A program made the position numbers and the translations under genes. A DNA stretch of 64,000 bases, from positions 124,001 to 188,000 of the forward strand of contig DHKY01000006.1 of assembly GCA_002404995.1 (NCBI GenBank). The letters are read 5' to 3'. This stretch comes from Caryophanales bacterium UBA4682 (GTDB lineage Bacteria; Bacillota_I; Bacilli_A; RFN20; CAG-288). How positions within the stretch are numbered: the first letter of the stretch is position 1; each line of letters begins with the position of its first letter. Below, one piece after another: positions 1-8,109 of the stretch. The notes under the pieces are model-generated. The model was not told where the DNA came from. It was given only the letters and a program-made list of their open reading frames with translations, and did not search any database.

Positions 1-385
1 CAAATCCAAGTCCGTTGTCCGAGAAGAACAGAACATTGACTAAGTCAGAGGATATAGAGATGGAATTATTATAATGCTCCGTAAATGCGCAGAGAATCCA
101 CGAATGATCAGCGGCTCTTGAATCATTCTTATCCAGCTTCCTGAAATGAATTTCCTTCAACACAGGAATAATATAATTATTCGTGTCATATCGAATGCAT
201 TCACAATAATCCTGATTCTCTTTTGTATAGTCTTCAATCTTCAATAGCTTTTCCGGATGATCCCCTACGTTTTCAATCAATGCATCTAGGGTTGCCTCTT
301 CTTTCAACGAGCTAGAATCAGGAAAACAACCAGTGAGGAATAAAGATAATAAAAACAGACTCATCAGTTTCTTTGCATTATTCAT
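1..385 (-). CDS. Small lipoprotein, partial (runs off the left edge)
   Basis: The reading frame starts at an ATG at 385 on the minus strand and is still open at base 1, so the C-terminus is missing. It begins with a short lysine-containing N-region and a hydrophobic run ending in a lipobox (FLTGC), so it is probably anchored to the outer face of the membrane. The mature part is clearly related to the two downstream-numbered neighbours (484-1038 and 1086-1628): all share LKEEATLDALIE-like, YTKEN, RYDT and IHFRK segments. I recognise no named family. As one of three tandem copies next to a secreted protein of unknown function, an immunity or accessory role is possible but is inference only. Confidence 0.75.
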   Translation of the reverse strand, partial: MNNAKKLMSLFLLSLFLTGCFPDSSSLKEEATLDALIENVGDHPEKLLKIEDYTKENQDYCECIRYDTNNYIIPVLKEIHFRKLDKNDSRAADHSWILCAFTEHYNNSISISSDLVNVLFFSDNGLGF

Positions 386-405
386 AATTCTCTATCTGCT
401 TTCCT

Positions 406-432
406 TTATTTATCTAATGGAATAGTCTCTTC
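406..432 (-). pseudogene. Remnant of the 3' end of the 1647-2894 gene
   Basis: On the minus strand this stretch reads EETIPLDK followed by a stop. The gene at 1647-2894 ends EETIPLGK-stop. Nineteen bases (414-432 and 1655-1673) are identical, and the match extends to 29 of 32 bases. Upstream of this scrap an in-frame stop appears and similarity is lost. In both places a small lipoprotein gene begins just downstream. This looks like the leftover of a duplicated [secreted protein + lipoprotein] unit. Confidence 0.5.
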
Positions 433-483
433 CTTCCTAGGAGCAAGCGCATCCTACCATAAACTATCCATTATCTGATTACA

Positions 484-1038
484 TCATTCATTAGACTTCT
501 TTGATTGTTCTTGAATATTCCACGCCTGTTCCTGAAGATGGCATGAGTAGTAATCAGACTCAACCATCTTACCTAGTCTGTATGCTTTCTTTATCGTATC
601 ACGGATTTTAACACCATCTTCATAGGAGACTTTCATGTGATTTGAATATGTATCATATGACATGATACCATCGTTTGATGCCCAGAACCTGACGTTTACC
701 AGATCATCAGCAATAAGGAACGAACTTAATCTGTCATCCAGAAAGACATCTAAATTCCAAGAAGGAGACACATTACTAGAATCGTTCTTATCCAGCTTCC
801 TGAAATGAATCGTCTTCAACATAGGAAGGATTAGGTTCTCAGAATCATACCGGGTGCAGCCGGAATACTCGTTTTCTTTTGTTGAGTCTGAAATCCCCAA
901 GGTAGTTTCCGGATAAGCACCAGCAGCATTTATAAGTCCATCCAAAGTAGCTGCCTCCTTAACGCCACTAGACTTTGGAAAACAGCCTGTAAGCGAAGCA
1001 AAAAGTGCCACGCAATCAATAATGAAACATTTCTTCAT
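484..1038 (-). CDS. Small lipoprotein, copy 2 of tandem family
   Basis: The open frame extends up to 1086, but a signal peptide starts only at the ATG at 1038 (MKKC, then a hydrophobic stretch and lipobox SLTGC), so this start is chosen. A TTG at 1044 lies 9 bases after a strong GGAGGAGGT and could be the true start. The mature domain of about 160 residues is homologous to the flanking lipoproteins at 1-385 and 1086-1628, including the KVSYEDGVKIRDTIKKAYR block near the C-terminus. Cysteines near the middle and end are shared with its paralogues. The function is unknown. It sits in one minus-strand gene cluster with a secreted 415-residue protein, so a role as a surface partner or immunity protein is possible. 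Confidence 0.75.
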   Translation of the reverse strand: MKKCFIIDCVALFASLTGCFPKSSGVKEAATLDGLINAAGAYPETTLGISDSTKENEYSGCTRYDSENLILPMLKTIHFRKLDKNDSSNVSPSWNLDVFLDDRLSSFLIADDLVNVRFWASNDGIMSYDTYSNHMKVSYEDGVKIRDTIKKAYRLGKMVESDYYSCHLQEQAWNIQEQSKKSNE

Positions 1039-1085
1039 ATGCAATTCAGATAAACCTCCTCCTTTTCCCTTTTTTCTATAGCCCA

Positions 1086-1628
1086 TCAGCCTTGGGCAAG
1101 ACTGCTCCAGTATTCATCCTGAAGTTCACAGTAGGAGCTATCCTCGACCGGCTTTCCTTCTCTGTACGCTCTCTTTATCGTATCACGGATTTTAACACCG
1201 TCTTCATAGGAGACTTTCCTGTAGTTCGAATATCTATTATTTCCATAGCCAAGCCCATTGTCTGAGAAAAACAGAACATTTATTAAATCATCGGATAAAT
1301 AAAAAGAATGGTAATGATGGTCCGTAAATGCACATAGATTCCTAGAGTGAGCAGCTGGACCTGGATCATTCTTATTTCGTTTTTTGAAATGAATCGTCTT
1401 CAATACAGGTAAAATCAGATTGCTAGTATCATACCGATTGCATAGAGTATATCCCTGATTTTCTTTTGTATAATCCTCGATTTTCAAAGTTTTTCCTGGA
1501 TTATCTTTGGCCGATTCAATTAGAGCATCTAGGGTTGCTTCTTCTTTTAATGAATCAGATTCAGGAAAGCAACCAGTAAGAAAAAAATGCAATAGCAGAA
1601 GGTTTAGTATTTTCTTTGTTTTATTCAT
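1086..1628 (-). CDS. Small lipoprotein, copy 3 of tandem family
   Basis: A 180-residue protein with a type II signal peptide: basic MNKTKK start, leucine-rich core and lipobox FLTGC. The rest matches the other two copies (EEATLDALIE, YTKEN, RYDTSNLILPVLKTIHF, SYEDGVKIRDTIKRAYREGKPVE), with divergence concentrated in the middle. It lies 18 bases downstream of the 415-residue secreted protein gene on the same strand, so the two are almost certainly co-transcribed. No known domain is recognised. The tight pairing and local duplication resemble toxin-immunity or ligand-receptor pairs, but nothing in the sequence proves either. Confidence 0.8.
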   Translation of the reverse strand: MNKTKKILNLLLLHFFLTGCFPESDSLKEEATLDALIESAKDNPGKTLKIEDYTKENQGYTLCNRYDTSNLILPVLKTIHFKKRNKNDPGPAAHSRNLCAFTDHHYHSFYLSDDLINVLFFSDNGLGYGNNRYSNYRKVSYEDGVKIRDTIKRAYREGKPVEDSSYCELQDEYWSSLAQG

Positions 1629-1646
1629 AAGTTTCTAATGTTTCCT

Positions 1647-2894
1647 TCATTTGCCTAATGGAATAGTCTCTTCTAATCCAGATTGGCGTAGTATAAAGCG
1701 AGTAAATATCTTCGATAGTTCCTTACGTAAACCAATCGAAGGTCTTCCCGCATGGCTATCTACATTATTGCTGTTGTCTAAGAAATGATATTTAATCGGA
1801 TGTAAGCCTCCAATATCAGATACACTGCCGTCATCATGCAAAGCCAGTGCCATCCTATCAAATACTATTTTTTCAAAAGAACTTAATTTCTTATCCATGC
1901 TCCAATTAACAGAGTCAGGATAGAAATCCTTAACAACATTATCAAAGAAATGACTATACCGATAGTTAGTATTATAGGCAACGCTAGCATAGTAATTTCT
2001 CATCTGCTGACCAATTAACCCAGTATCTTTCTTATCTCTGGCAATATTAAAGCCATCAAGATCCGCAGCCAAATCAGCCCAACCAAACTTTGTATCAGAA
2101 GAATAGAACAATTCTTCCTCACTAACTGCTTTATCATAGTCTAAAAAGTAGTAAGGAGAGGTTTGTAAATCTCCCGCCCAGCCAAACAGAGCACGCACTT
2201 CGCTATCCGTATATAGACCACCAGTGTTTCTTTGTGTGCCATCCATTGTGGCTGCCCTGTGTATCCTGTCAATTGATTTACTATGATCAACTGGATCAAT
2301 CAGATTGTATTTTGTCAGGCCTTTCGTCAAACCCGGATGATAATCAGTATCGAAATTACTATCAGGAAGGAAAGCGGAGAAATAGTCTTCGTATTTGAGA
2401 TGAGTGCTAAGGTTACGATTCTCCTGCTTTACAAAATAGTCATCGATTGCTCCAGCACCTGCAGTCCAGAATTGTTTATAAATGCTATCTGCACCATCGC
2501 TATAGTTCTTATTGAAGGATTGGACATAGCCTAAAAGACCATCCCAATATTCTTTCGATGAGGTACTATAATCAGAATCAAGGTTATCCATGATAAACGT
2601 AAAGGAGCCGACATCATTCCTAATTTCCCGAACCGCATCGACTTTACCCTGGCTAGGACTGACGTTGTAATAGTATTGATAGTTTGCATGGCCACCCGTT
2701 ACAGAGACTTGGCAATCGACCACACGAACCTTGCTGACTGTATTCACATCTTCAGAATTGATATAGACACGACCCGTGAAGTCGACATCTTCATACGTGC
2801 TAAACCATCCAATATGTTTCACTTGGCTGACTGTATCTATAGGATACGAAATAAAAGAACTGACAATCGTGATAAGAAGAACAGATACAGACAT
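1647..2894 (-). CDS. Secreted protein of unknown function, 415 residues
   Basis: Starts at an ATG at 2894 preceded by AGGGGG eight bases upstream. The N-terminus (about residues 1-20) is hydrophobic with almost no positive charge, consistent with a signal peptide or a single membrane anchor. The following region is soluble and rich in Asp, Tyr and Ser. A segment around residues 215-260 (RIHRAATMDGTQRNTG ... LFGWAGDLQT) looks like a conserved core and occurs upstream of an alpha-helical C-terminus. I do not recognise the family. It heads a minus-strand cluster with three related lipoproteins, and a 3' scrap of a second copy persists at 406-432. A secreted toxin or enzyme with a surface partner is one idea. 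Confidence 0.7.
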   Translation of the reverse strand: MSVSVLLITIVSSFISYPIDTVSQVKHIGWFSTYEDVDFTGRVYINSEDVNTVSKVRVVDCQVSVTGGHANYQYYYNVSPSQGKVDAVREIRNDVGSFTFIMDNLDSDYSTSSKEYWDGLLGYVQSFNKNYSDGADSIYKQFWTAGAGAIDDYFVKQENRNLSTHLKYEDYFSAFLPDSNFDTDYHPGLTKGLTKYNLIDPVDHSKSIDRIHRAATMDGTQRNTGGLYTDSEVRALFGWAGDLQTSPYYFLDYDKAVSEEELFYSSDTKFGWADLAADLDGFNIARDKKDTGLIGQQMRNYYASVAYNTNYRYSHFFDNVVKDFYPDSVNWSMDKKLSSFEKIVFDRMALALHDDGSVSDIGGLHPIKYHFLDNSNNVDSHAGRPSIGLRKELSKIFTRFILRQSGLEETIPLGK

Positions 2895-3089
2895 TTAAAT
2901 TTCCCCCTCAATGTTCTTGTTGCTTTCTTAATGATATGTGCTTTGATTATAGAACCATTAAATTCTATTGTAAAGATACATATATAATAGGATCATATTC
3001 TTAGAAGTTTTTTTTTGCACCTTGGATTTTATCTCCATCCTTCAAACATATTCGCTCGTTAGAATAAGTTAGTGTAATACTAAATCTGA

Positions 3090-3102
3090 TATAATTTTTA
3101 TA
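3090..3102 (+). promoter_or_regulatory. Extended -10 element placing mnmE on a leaderless transcript
   Basis: TGATATAAT (TATAAT at 3090-3095) lies only six bases before the mnmE ATG at 3102, so transcription should begin at about the A of the start codon. No Shine-Dalgarno sequence is present before the ATG. A clear -35 is not seen, which fits an extended -10 promoter. Confidence 0.5.
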
Positions 3103-4454
3103 TGCTTATTTTTGACACAATTGTTGCTCTAGCAACACCACCCTATAAGTCGGCACTAGCTTTAATCCGGATTTCAGGTCCAAAAACTAAGGAAGTTTTA
3201 TCGCATCTTATTAAAAAAGACATGAATGACTTGCTTCCGAACCAAGCTTATTTCGTTAAGCTTTATAAAGACAAGAAAAACCCAGAGACAAAAATCGATG
3301 AAGCTGTACTTGTCTTCTACAAAGGACCAAAGTCCTACACTGGATTTGACTCTGCTGATGTTTCCATCCATGGATCAAGGATTATCGCAGAAGAGCTCAG
3401 GGATGCTTGCTGCCTATATGGAGCAAGAAGAGCAAAGCAAGGAGAGTTTTCAGCTCAGTCCTATTTCAACGGAAAAATGGATTTGCTGAAAGCAGAAGGC
3501 ATTAATGATCTCATCAATGCAAACAGCAAAGAGGCAAAGGATATCTCTAGGCGTACGCTAAGCGGAGAAAATACCAAAATCGTAGAAGATCTGAAAAACC
3601 GTTTTTTGGAATCCATAGCAGATCTCGAATACTATATTGAAAACCAATATGATGAAAGCGAAGAAGACTATGAATCCTCGCTGGAAAATGTAAAAGATAG
3701 ACTAGAGGAAGATGAAAAGGAACTTAGCCTTTTAATAGAAAAGACCAAGAAAGCCAATCAGAAATACTCAGGTTTCACAATCGCAATTGCTGGTGAACCA
3801 AACGTTGGAAAATCTACTCTTTTAAATGCTATTGTCGGAGAAGACAAAGCCATTGTCTCTCCAATACCTGGAACAACAAGAGATGTTGTCGAGGGAGAAA
3901 AGGAAATCAATGGAATCAAGTTTTCCTTCAAAGATACCGCTGGTATTCGGAAGTCGGATGATCCAATTGAGAATCTTGGAATCGATCGTTCCTTTAAGAC
4001 GATTAAAGAAGCCGACCTTGTTCTTTTCGCTTCCGATAATGGATTCGATGACAGGAAGAGAAACAAAGAATTACAAGGCGCATTGAAAGGCAAGAAGGTC
4101 ATTCTTGTTGCAACAAAGAAAGATATCAGTAAAGCAGCGAAAGACGCGGATATCTCCATCTGTTCCTTGAATGACGATCTGACTCCCTTAAGGAATCTTA
4201 GGTTTGATTATCTGGATCTCAATCAAAAGGAAGATTCAAAGTTCCTTGGTAAGAGAGAAGAAGAATTCCTCGAAAAAGTCAATCAGAACGTGAAAGATAC
4301 ACTGACAGCTAGGGAGACCAAGGATGTCGATGTCATCTGTGATACTCTTCGTAGGTCGGTATCTCTTCTGAATGAACTAGAAGGAAATAACCAAAACAAG
4401 ACCAGGGAAGACATCTATCAAACATTATTTAGTAAATTCTGTTTAGGAAAGTAG
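3102..4454 (+). CDS. mnmE: tRNA uridine-5-carboxymethylaminomethyl GTPase MnmE
   Basis: Acts with MnmG to modify U34 of tRNAs reading two-codon boxes. The 450-residue length is normal. An N-terminal folate-binding domain is followed by a helical domain interrupted by a Ras-like G domain. G1 is GEPNVGKS at about residues 231-238, G3 is DTAG, and the G4 position reads TKKD instead of the usual NKxD. The protein ends in CLGK, the equivalent of the family's essential C-terminal C(I/L)GK. It is the first gene of mnmE-tatD-rnmV-rsmA, with one base between its stop and tatD. The transcript appears leaderless (see the promoter entry). No mnmG is seen in the window. Confidence 0.95.
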   Translation: MLIFDTIVALATPPYKSALALIRISGPKTKEVLSHLIKKDMNDLLPNQAYFVKLYKDKKNPETKIDEAVLVFYKGPKSYTGFDSADVSIHGSRIIAEELRDACCLYGARRAKQGEFSAQSYFNGKMDLLKAEGINDLINANSKEAKDISRRTLSGENTKIVEDLKNRFLESIADLEYYIENQYDESEEDYESSLENVKDRLEEDEKELSLLIEKTKKANQKYSGFTIAIAGEPNVGKSTLLNAIVGEDKAIVSPIPGTTRDVVEGEKEINGIKFSFKDTAGIRKSDDPIENLGIDRSFKTIKEADLVLFASDNGFDDRKRNKELQGALKGKKVILVATKKDISKAAKDADISICSLNDDLTPLRNLRFDYLDLNQKEDSKFLGKREEEFLEKVNQNVKDTLTARETKDVDVICDTLRRSVSLLNELEGNNQNKTREDIYQTLFSKFCLGK

Positions 4455-4455
4455 A

Positions 4456-5238
4456 ATGAGAATAATTGATACACATTGCCATCTTGACGATGACAAGCTC
4501 TATAGCATTGCAAAAGATGTTGTTGAAAGAGCAAAAGCAGCAGGTGTTACCTATCTTTTTAATACAGCAGATTCCCTGCCATCATTTGAACGGGTGTTGA
4601 TGCTTGAGGAAGATTTCAAAGGAACCTGTTATTCGGTTCTTGGAATTCATCCAGAATTTGCTTTGGAAAATGATGACTATTTCTTAACTGCCTACAAAGA
4701 GAGGGAAGAAAGAAAGGATCAAATAAAAGCCATCGGTGAAATCGGATTGGATTACCATTATTCCAAAGATGAAACTGTTGTCTGCAAACAGAAACAGAGA
4801 TTCATCGAACAGATTCGGTTAGCCAAAAAATGGAATCTTCCGATTGTTATTCACTCCAGAGATGCTGACTATGATACTTTTCAGATTATTAAAGAAGAAA
4901 AGCCAGATAGTATTGATCTTCATTGTTATTCCGGAAGTTCCGAATTGTTAGATGAATACTTAAGATTACCACTTAAGATGCATATTGGAATCGGAGGAGT
5001 ATCCACTTTCAAGAATGCTAAGACAATCCAGAGAGTCATCAAGGAACATGACATTTCCTTGTTCCTAAGCGAGACAGATTGTCCCTATCTTGCACCAACT
5101 CCTCATCGTGGTGAGACAAACGAGCCTTGCTATCTTCCTTTAATCATCAAACAGATAGCAAGGTTAAAAGAAAAAGACGTTGAAGAAACAGCAGAACAAA
5201 TTTATCAAAACGGAGTGAAATTCTATGGAAGGAAATAG
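4456..5238 (+). CDS. tatD: TatD-family metal-dependent DNase
   Basis: A 260-residue TIM-barrel hydrolase of the amidohydrolase superfamily, implicated in 3'-5' exonuclease and DNA-repair or RNA-quality functions. Metal ligands are seen in order: the N-terminal DTHCHLD motif, GEIGLDYH, VIHSRDA, LHCYSGS and SETDCPYLAP near the C-terminus. It starts one base after the mnmE stop and overlaps the next gene (rnmV) by 14 bases, so translation is probably coupled. Placement before rnmV and rsmA is the standard arrangement in Bacilli. Confidence 0.93.
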   Translation: MRIIDTHCHLDDDKLYSIAKDVVERAKAAGVTYLFNTADSLPSFERVLMLEEDFKGTCYSVLGIHPEFALENDDYFLTAYKEREERKDQIKAIGEIGLDYHYSKDETVVCKQKQRFIEQIRLAKKWNLPIVIHSRDADYDTFQIIKEEKPDSIDLHCYSGSSELLDEYLRLPLKMHIGIGGVSTFKNAKTIQRVIKEHDISLFLSETDCPYLAPTPHRGETNEPCYLPLIIKQIARLKEKDVEETAEQIYQNGVKFYGRK

Positions 5239-5797
5239 GACAGAAAAAGAATGGATGGAGCGGGAAAACCGGCGTTACATCTATATCTGCGAAGGGGCAA
5301 CGGATGAAGACAAGCTAAAGAAGCTTGGCTGTCTTTTTGTAGTCAAAACCGGAGGAAAGTTTATAAAGAAAGATATTATTTCTTTCCTTCAACTCTGTTA
5401 TAAAGTCCGGGAGCTTGTCATCATTACTGATCCCGATGGCCCAGGAAAAAAAATCAAGAACTATATCGAGGAAAAAGTCGGTCCTTGCCATGTCATAGAA
5501 GCGAAGAAAAAAGATGCTATAAAGAAAGGAAAAGTCGGTATTGCACAAAGGGAAAGGGAAGACCTCAAGAAGCTTCTTCGTCCTTATATCCGGCATGATA
5601 TCACAGTCGATGAGAACCTTTCCTTTGAAGAGGAAACATTCGAAGAACTTGGATTGACTGGCGCTGGAAGCAAAGCAAAAAGAAGGAAGCTGGTTGAAAA
5701 ATACCATTTGATCTATACATCCGGAAAGAACGTTGAGGATGCAAGGCTAAGGCTTTGCAAGACCAGAGAAGAACTCAGGGAGGATATTCAAGGATGA
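5225..5797 (+). CDS. rnmV: Ribonuclease M5 (5S rRNA maturation)
   Basis: A 190-residue Toprim-domain endonuclease that trims the 5S rRNA precursor. The Toprim acidic residues are visible: the glutamate in YICEGATDEDKL near residues 20-30 and the DPD of ITDPDGPGKKI near residue 70. The C-terminal half is the RNase M5-specific region. The start at 5225 has GGAG nine bases upstream; an in-frame ATG at 5255 is an alternative. It overlaps tatD and ends in an ATGA overlap with rsmA. Confidence 0.9.
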   Translation: MEGNRTEKEWMERENRRYIYICEGATDEDKLKKLGCLFVVKTGGKFIKKDIISFLQLCYKVRELVIITDPDGPGKKIKNYIEEKVGPCHVIEAKKKDAIKKGKVGIAQREREDLKKLLRPYIRHDITVDENLSFEEETFEELGLTGAGSKAKRRKLVEKYHLIYTSGKNVEDARLRLCKTREELREDIQG

Positions 5798-6609
5798 CAG
5801 AACAAGGCAGAATACAGTCCTTACTCGATACGTATGGACTCTCTCCGAAGAAGTCCTTCGGACAGAATTTCTTAATCAATGAAGGCATCCTGAACCGGAT
5901 CGTCAAAGGAAGGAATGTAGATTCTTTTGATACCGTCATTGAAATCGGACCAGGCTTAGGTTCTAGGACTGCCCGTATCCAACCACTGGCAAAAAAGTTG
6001 GTCTGTGTCGATGCAGATCGAGACAGGGTCGCAGTCCTAAAAGACTTATTCAAAGACAAAGAGAACACAGCCATCATCAACTCCGACTTCCTTCGCTTCG
6101 ATCCAGACACTTGCTCAAAGAAGGAATCCCGTCTAAGGATGGGAAATCTTCCTTACAACATCACTTCCGAGCTTCTGAAATACAGGCTTGAAAAAGGATT
6201 CCAAAGCGCAGGCGTCAGGGTACAGAAAGAAGTCGCTGATAAACTGATTTATGAACCAGACAAGAAAACAGACACTCCTCTGGGGGCTTATCTAAAAAGG
6301 ACAAGTGAAATTACTGTTCTGACTTTTGTCGATCGTTCTTGCTTTAATCCAGTTCCAAAAGTCGACTCCGCCTTTATCCGGATCGATCATAAGAAAGATG
6401 TCACAATCCGTGCTTTATCCATTCTGACAGCTCTCTTCCGGGATCCAAACAAGACAAGGAACAACTGTCTCAAGAATGTCTATGGGAAAGAATTCCCGCT
6501 TTGCCTCTCTGAAGACACTAGAAACAGGCTCTCCTACCGGGCACGCCAATTAACAGCAGAGGAACTAGAAAAGATCTGCTTAGACGTCGACCATCATATC
6601 GTACGATAA
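5794..6609 (+). CDS. rsmA: 16S rRNA dimethyladenosine transferase RsmA (KsgA)
   Basis: Dimethylates two adjacent adenines in the 3'-terminal hairpin of 16S rRNA using S-adenosylmethionine. Motifs are KKSFGQNFL near the N-terminus, the SAM-binding IEIGPGLG, an acidic motif VDAD and the catalytic NLPYNI. The open frame reaches further upstream, but the ATG at 5794 is preferred: it has GGGAGG ten bases before it and forms an ATGA overlap with the rnmV stop. The resulting length of 271 residues fits the family. It is the last gene of the operon and is followed by a terminator. Confidence 0.93.
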   Translation: MTEQGRIQSLLDTYGLSPKKSFGQNFLINEGILNRIVKGRNVDSFDTVIEIGPGLGSRTARIQPLAKKLVCVDADRDRVAVLKDLFKDKENTAIINSDFLRFDPDTCSKKESRLRMGNLPYNITSELLKYRLEKGFQSAGVRVQKEVADKLIYEPDKKTDTPLGAYLKRTSEITVLTFVDRSCFNPVPKVDSAFIRIDHKKDVTIRALSILTALFRDPNKTRNNCLKNVYGKEFPLCLSEDTRNRLSYRARQLTAEELEKICLDVDHHIVR

Positions 6610-6614
6610 TCAGT

Positions 6615-6650
6615 AAACAGGGCTAGAGCAAAACTCTGACCCTGTTTTTT
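6615..6650 (+). terminator. Terminator after rsmA
   Basis: AAACAGGG pairs with CCCTGTTT around an inner TAGAG/CTCTG stem and is followed by six T. It lies between rsmA (plus) and the convergent ATPase gene (minus) and has an A-rich left flank, so it may work in both directions. Confidence 0.8.
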
Positions 6651-7914
6651 ATTTCCGTCCTAACAAAAAATCAGCCAAAGAAACAACTTCAATCTTATTT
6701 CCCTTAACGCAAAGATCTCTTTTGTCTTCTTTCGTTACAATATAAAGCTTATATTTTCCATTTTCCTTTTCGTTTAATCGTACAAGCTGATTCACTTCTC
6801 TATCAAAGATTTCTTGTTTTTCGAATGAATAGCATGCCTGAATAGCAACATTTTCTTCTGGTATAAAGAAGTCAATATCTAGCTTCGTCTTACTGCTTTT
6901 CAAATAATAGAGCTTATCACCAAACTTTTCATGTAAGAAGATTGCAATAATATTTTCAAACAACGCAGTATCGTCTTTTGATAGAAACAACGAAAGAATT
7001 CCATTATCTGCGAAATAAAATTTAGAACTACTTTCTTTATCGACAAAGGATAAATAGTAGTTTTTCAATCCAAATAGCAAGAAGGATTGGACAGCATACG
7101 AACAATAATCAATTATTGAATTTCTGGAAAGATTAAAGCCAATTGCTTTCAATGTATTGCTAAGACTTGTGTAAGTAACATTACTGCAAACAGTCTCGGC
7201 TATTTTTTTCATTAGCATTCTAATTTCGTTCTCGTTTCGAACACCATTTCTGACAATAACATCTCCAATAAGCACTTTCTCATAAACACTTGAAATATAC
7301 TCACGTTTATCAGTAAAACGAAGTGACTCAGGCAAGCCCCCAAATCGATAATAGCCTTCTAATGCATTTGCCACTTTTCCTTGTGTTTTTGTAGAGGAAT
7401 AAGCATCAATATCGACTTTATTTGCTTCAAGATACTCTTCAAAAGAATAAGGATAAACTATTTTAGTAAGATATCGTCCTCCAAGTTTTGCATTCACTTC
7501 TCGAGATAACCTTTTGGCATTGCTACCGGTAATATCCACTTTCCTTCCCGCATTTGCCAAACGTATAGCAAATTTTTCCCATCCATCGATGTTCTGGATT
7601 TCATCGAAATAATAATATTTCTTTTTTTCAGTGATTTCTTCAGCAGTCAATAAAACGTCTTCAAAATCCTTTACTGTAAATCCAAGAAGGCGTTCGTCAT
7701 CAAAATTAATATAAATAATCTGTTTCCAATCAATACCTTTTTTAATTAAATCTTTGACTCTTTTATAAAGCAAAGTCGTTTTCCCAGCACGTCTTAATCC
7801 AATAAGAACATAGTTCCCATTTTCTTCAAAAAAATAGTTGCGATCTATGATTCTCGATTCTCGAATAATGACATGCTGATCATAAATGATTTGCTTTAAA
7901 GTCTCATGGTTCAT
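6649..7914 (-). CDS. AAA_14 / DUF4143 family ATPase
   Basis: A 421-residue member of the common prokaryotic 'ATP-binding protein' family with an AAA_14 ATPase core and a C-terminal DUF4143 domain. Visible motifs are a P-loop (GLRRAGKTT, residues 39-47), Walker B with FDEIQN (residues 103-108), the sensor segment DITGSNAKRLS and the conserved YPYSFEEYL that follows. The cellular role of this family is not settled; copies are numerous in gut Firmicutes and Bacteroidetes. GGGAGAA sits nine bases before the ATG. It is a single gene facing the rsmA operon. Confidence 0.88.
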   Translation of the reverse strand: MNHETLKQIIYDQHVIIRESRIIDRNYFFEENGNYVLIGLRRAGKTTLLYKRVKDLIKKGIDWKQIIYINFDDERLLGFTVKDFEDVLLTAEEITEKKKYYYFDEIQNIDGWEKFAIRLANAGRKVDITGSNAKRLSREVNAKLGGRYLTKIVYPYSFEEYLEANKVDIDAYSSTKTQGKVANALEGYYRFGGLPESLRFTDKREYISSVYEKVLIGDVIVRNGVRNENEIRMLMKKIAETVCSNVTYTSLSNTLKAIGFNLSRNSIIDYCSYAVQSFLLFGLKNYYLSFVDKESSSKFYFADNGILSLFLSKDDTALFENIIAIFLHEKFGDKLYYLKSSKTKLDIDFFIPEENVAIQACYSFEKQEIFDREVNQLVRLNEKENGKYKLYIVTKEDKRDLCVKGNKIEVVSLADFLLGRK

Positions 7915-7995
7915 TTTTAATGTTCTCCCATCAACTATATTCTATAATTCCTGCACATTTTTGTCTATCATACCTTCTACTTTTTTGTGCTTTTT

Positions 7996-8011
7996 GGTCA
8001 GTTTGTTGACC
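7996..8011. promoter_or_regulatory. Possible operator upstream of the AAA_14 ATPase gene
   Basis: GGTCA-gtttgt-TGACC is an interrupted palindrome, and a second TGTTGACC half-site lies at 8036-8043. Both are in the AT-rich gap upstream of the minus-strand ATPase gene. A repressor or activator site is possible; there is no direct support beyond symmetry. Confidence 0.25.
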
Positions 8012-8109
8012 GTTATTATCTTTTTTTGTTAATTGTGTTGACCATTTTAAAGAAAAGCCAATCCATATATTCATAGCTTCTATAGCTAAGAATACCTCAA
8101 AAACAGGTT

